Source: Dermanyssus gallinae (taxonomy: Eukaryota; Arthropoda; Arachnida; Mesostigmata; Dermanyssidae). Taken from it: a stretch of 64,000 nucleotides of DNA. Position numbers and translations under genes: made by a program. Shown one piece after another: positions 62,785 through 64,000 of the stretch. The notes beneath the pieces are model-generated. The model did no database searches, was not told the origin of the DNA, and saw only the letters and a program-made list of their open reading frames with translations. The stretch spans positions 1 to 64,000 of the forward strand of contig QVRM01004868.1 in NCBI GenBank assembly GCA_003439945.1, given 5' to 3'. Position 1 is the first letter of the stretch; each line of letters begins with the position of its first letter.

Positions 62785-63824
62785 GTAAGTTTTGTTCCGT
62801 ATGAATCAAAGCCACACCTTCAAATCGCGTTATTCGAGACCTCACGCTCCACTACGCGGCAAAATGCAAACATTTTTCAATGTACTTGCACACTAAATCC
62901 TTTTCAAGCATCCTCGGTGGGAGTCTACTCTAGTGTGTGTGTGACCCCCCGGGGCTGTATCTTAGACAAGTAGTTTAGAGGTCAAGATAATAGTTTATTT
63001 TATCCGACTTTTTCCTTTATTCGATAATTATTATTAATTCATTATTATTAAGCCTTGGAACATTTAGCTTTCTAAGACATTTGTTCTAAGGTTTAATGGG
63101 TCTCGTCCTCCTTCTTGATCCTCTGTGGAGCTTCACTGAGCTTAGCACGAAAATGTTGCGTTGTTTGTAGACCTTATTTAACGACAAGTCTTTTTGACAG
63201 CATTCTTACGTACAAGTCAAGCATTCGTCCAACCCATATATAATGGGTTGGAAACTTGATGGTTTGCTTGACCAGTTAAAGGAGACGGGCACAATCGTTT
63301 TATGCGCATGTTTCATAGATGATGTAGCAGAGTGGGGTCGTCAACAACAAACAGTTGCTTGTATGCTTGCAAGCAAAAGCTCGAACGCTGGGCAGCTGCT
63401 CCCACGCGGGAATGACGTAAGCCGGCCCATGTAGCATGGAAACTTGTTCAACAGTCTTCTGATGTGCGATTCGTGGCCGAATAACAGGCAATTCGTAAAC
63501 CAGATTCGAATACACAATATTTACTAGACTACAGTGAGCTACCATACGCAATAGCGGGTAGACACGTAGAGCCTTTCGAGCGTGCTCTGGGTCCTCTTTG
63601 ACGCATCATCAGCTCATCATGAGGCCGCAAATCGGCCACAACAAATCAAAATCGAAACAAGCAGTCCTTTCTGCCTACCATACGTATTAGGTCTAGCAGT
63701 AGCGAAAAGTTCGCCTGCTCCAAAGGCAACACTTAACGCATCTAGTAACGGTGTGATTCTGTGACGTGGAACTGTCTTGCAAGTCTGGTGCTGAAAGACG
63801 GAGTGCGATATATACGTATATGTA

Positions 63825-63865
<41 letters not shown>

Positions 63866-64000
63866 ACAGCAGTGGTATGCCTTTAAATATTCTGCTATTA
63901 CGAACCTGTTACTGCCGAATAGACCTGTACAATTAGCTATTGTATGACGCTGCTAGATATAGTCTTACGTACAGTCTTACAGACGCGCTCGAATAGCGTC
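62785..64000. other. No gene recognised
   Basis: Short frames only; a TA tract at about 63808-63860. Nothing else stands out. Confidence 0.45.

Noticed and set aside
62542..62973. 143-codon plus frame
   Set aside because: Ordinary composition but no recognisable domain. Only the small splice-flanked segment inside it was kept, as a low-confidence candidate.

Overview
The window looks like animal nuclear DNA from a gene-poor, repeat-rich region. I read it as an arthropod, perhaps a mite or other chelicerate. That placement is an inference from three things: mariner and Tc3-type transposons, tRNA-derived SINEs, and very abundant (TA)n, (ATT)n and (CAA/TTG)n microsatellites. No marker gene fixes the lineage. 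There are no operons, ribosome binding sites or CRISPR arrays. Most long open frames are translations of microsatellites (poly-Y/I, poly-L/C/V, poly-T/N/Q).

The only convincing intact host gene is a single-exon 206-codon frame at 8977-9597 (+). It resembles CINP, the CDK2-interacting protein, and has an AATAAA signal about 105 bases past the stop. Its N-terminus carries Ser and Gln runs encoded by trinucleotide repeats.

The rest is transposon and simple-repeat biology. (1) A tRNA-derived SINE family (family 1) occurs at 1.2-2.3 kb and in a dense cluster at 15.68-16.81 kb. One copy sits inside another and is bounded by a perfect 16-bp target-site duplication. (2) A second tRNA-derived family has copies at 12.5, 31.9, 48.15 and 52.5 kb. 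The 31.9-kb copy is split by an 86-bp insertion with 15-bp direct repeats. (3) Two mariner elements of about 1.29 and 1.28 kb lie back to back at 48684-51258, separated only by TATA. Both keep essentially perfect terminal inverted repeats but have damaged transposase genes. (4) A Tc3-like element (52960-54365) sits inside a TA microsatellite; its transposase has lost at least two of the three catalytic acidic residues. (5) An older mariner relic lies at about 5.3-5.96 kb on the minus strand, and a 77-bp mini-element with mariner-like ends at 23265-23341. (6) Two relics of non-LTR reverse transcriptase lie at about 45.4 and 59.8 kb.

Between these are long TA tracts, two large perfect palindromes with TA cores (17540-17639 and 45997-46084), several minisatellites, and stretches where I see nothing recognisable. 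Exons of neighbouring multi-exon genes could be hidden in those stretches. The most useful observations are the pattern of mariner-superfamily insertions in or beside TA microsatellites, the nested SINE with its duplication, and the TA-cored palindromes. I did not find a convincing new molecular system.
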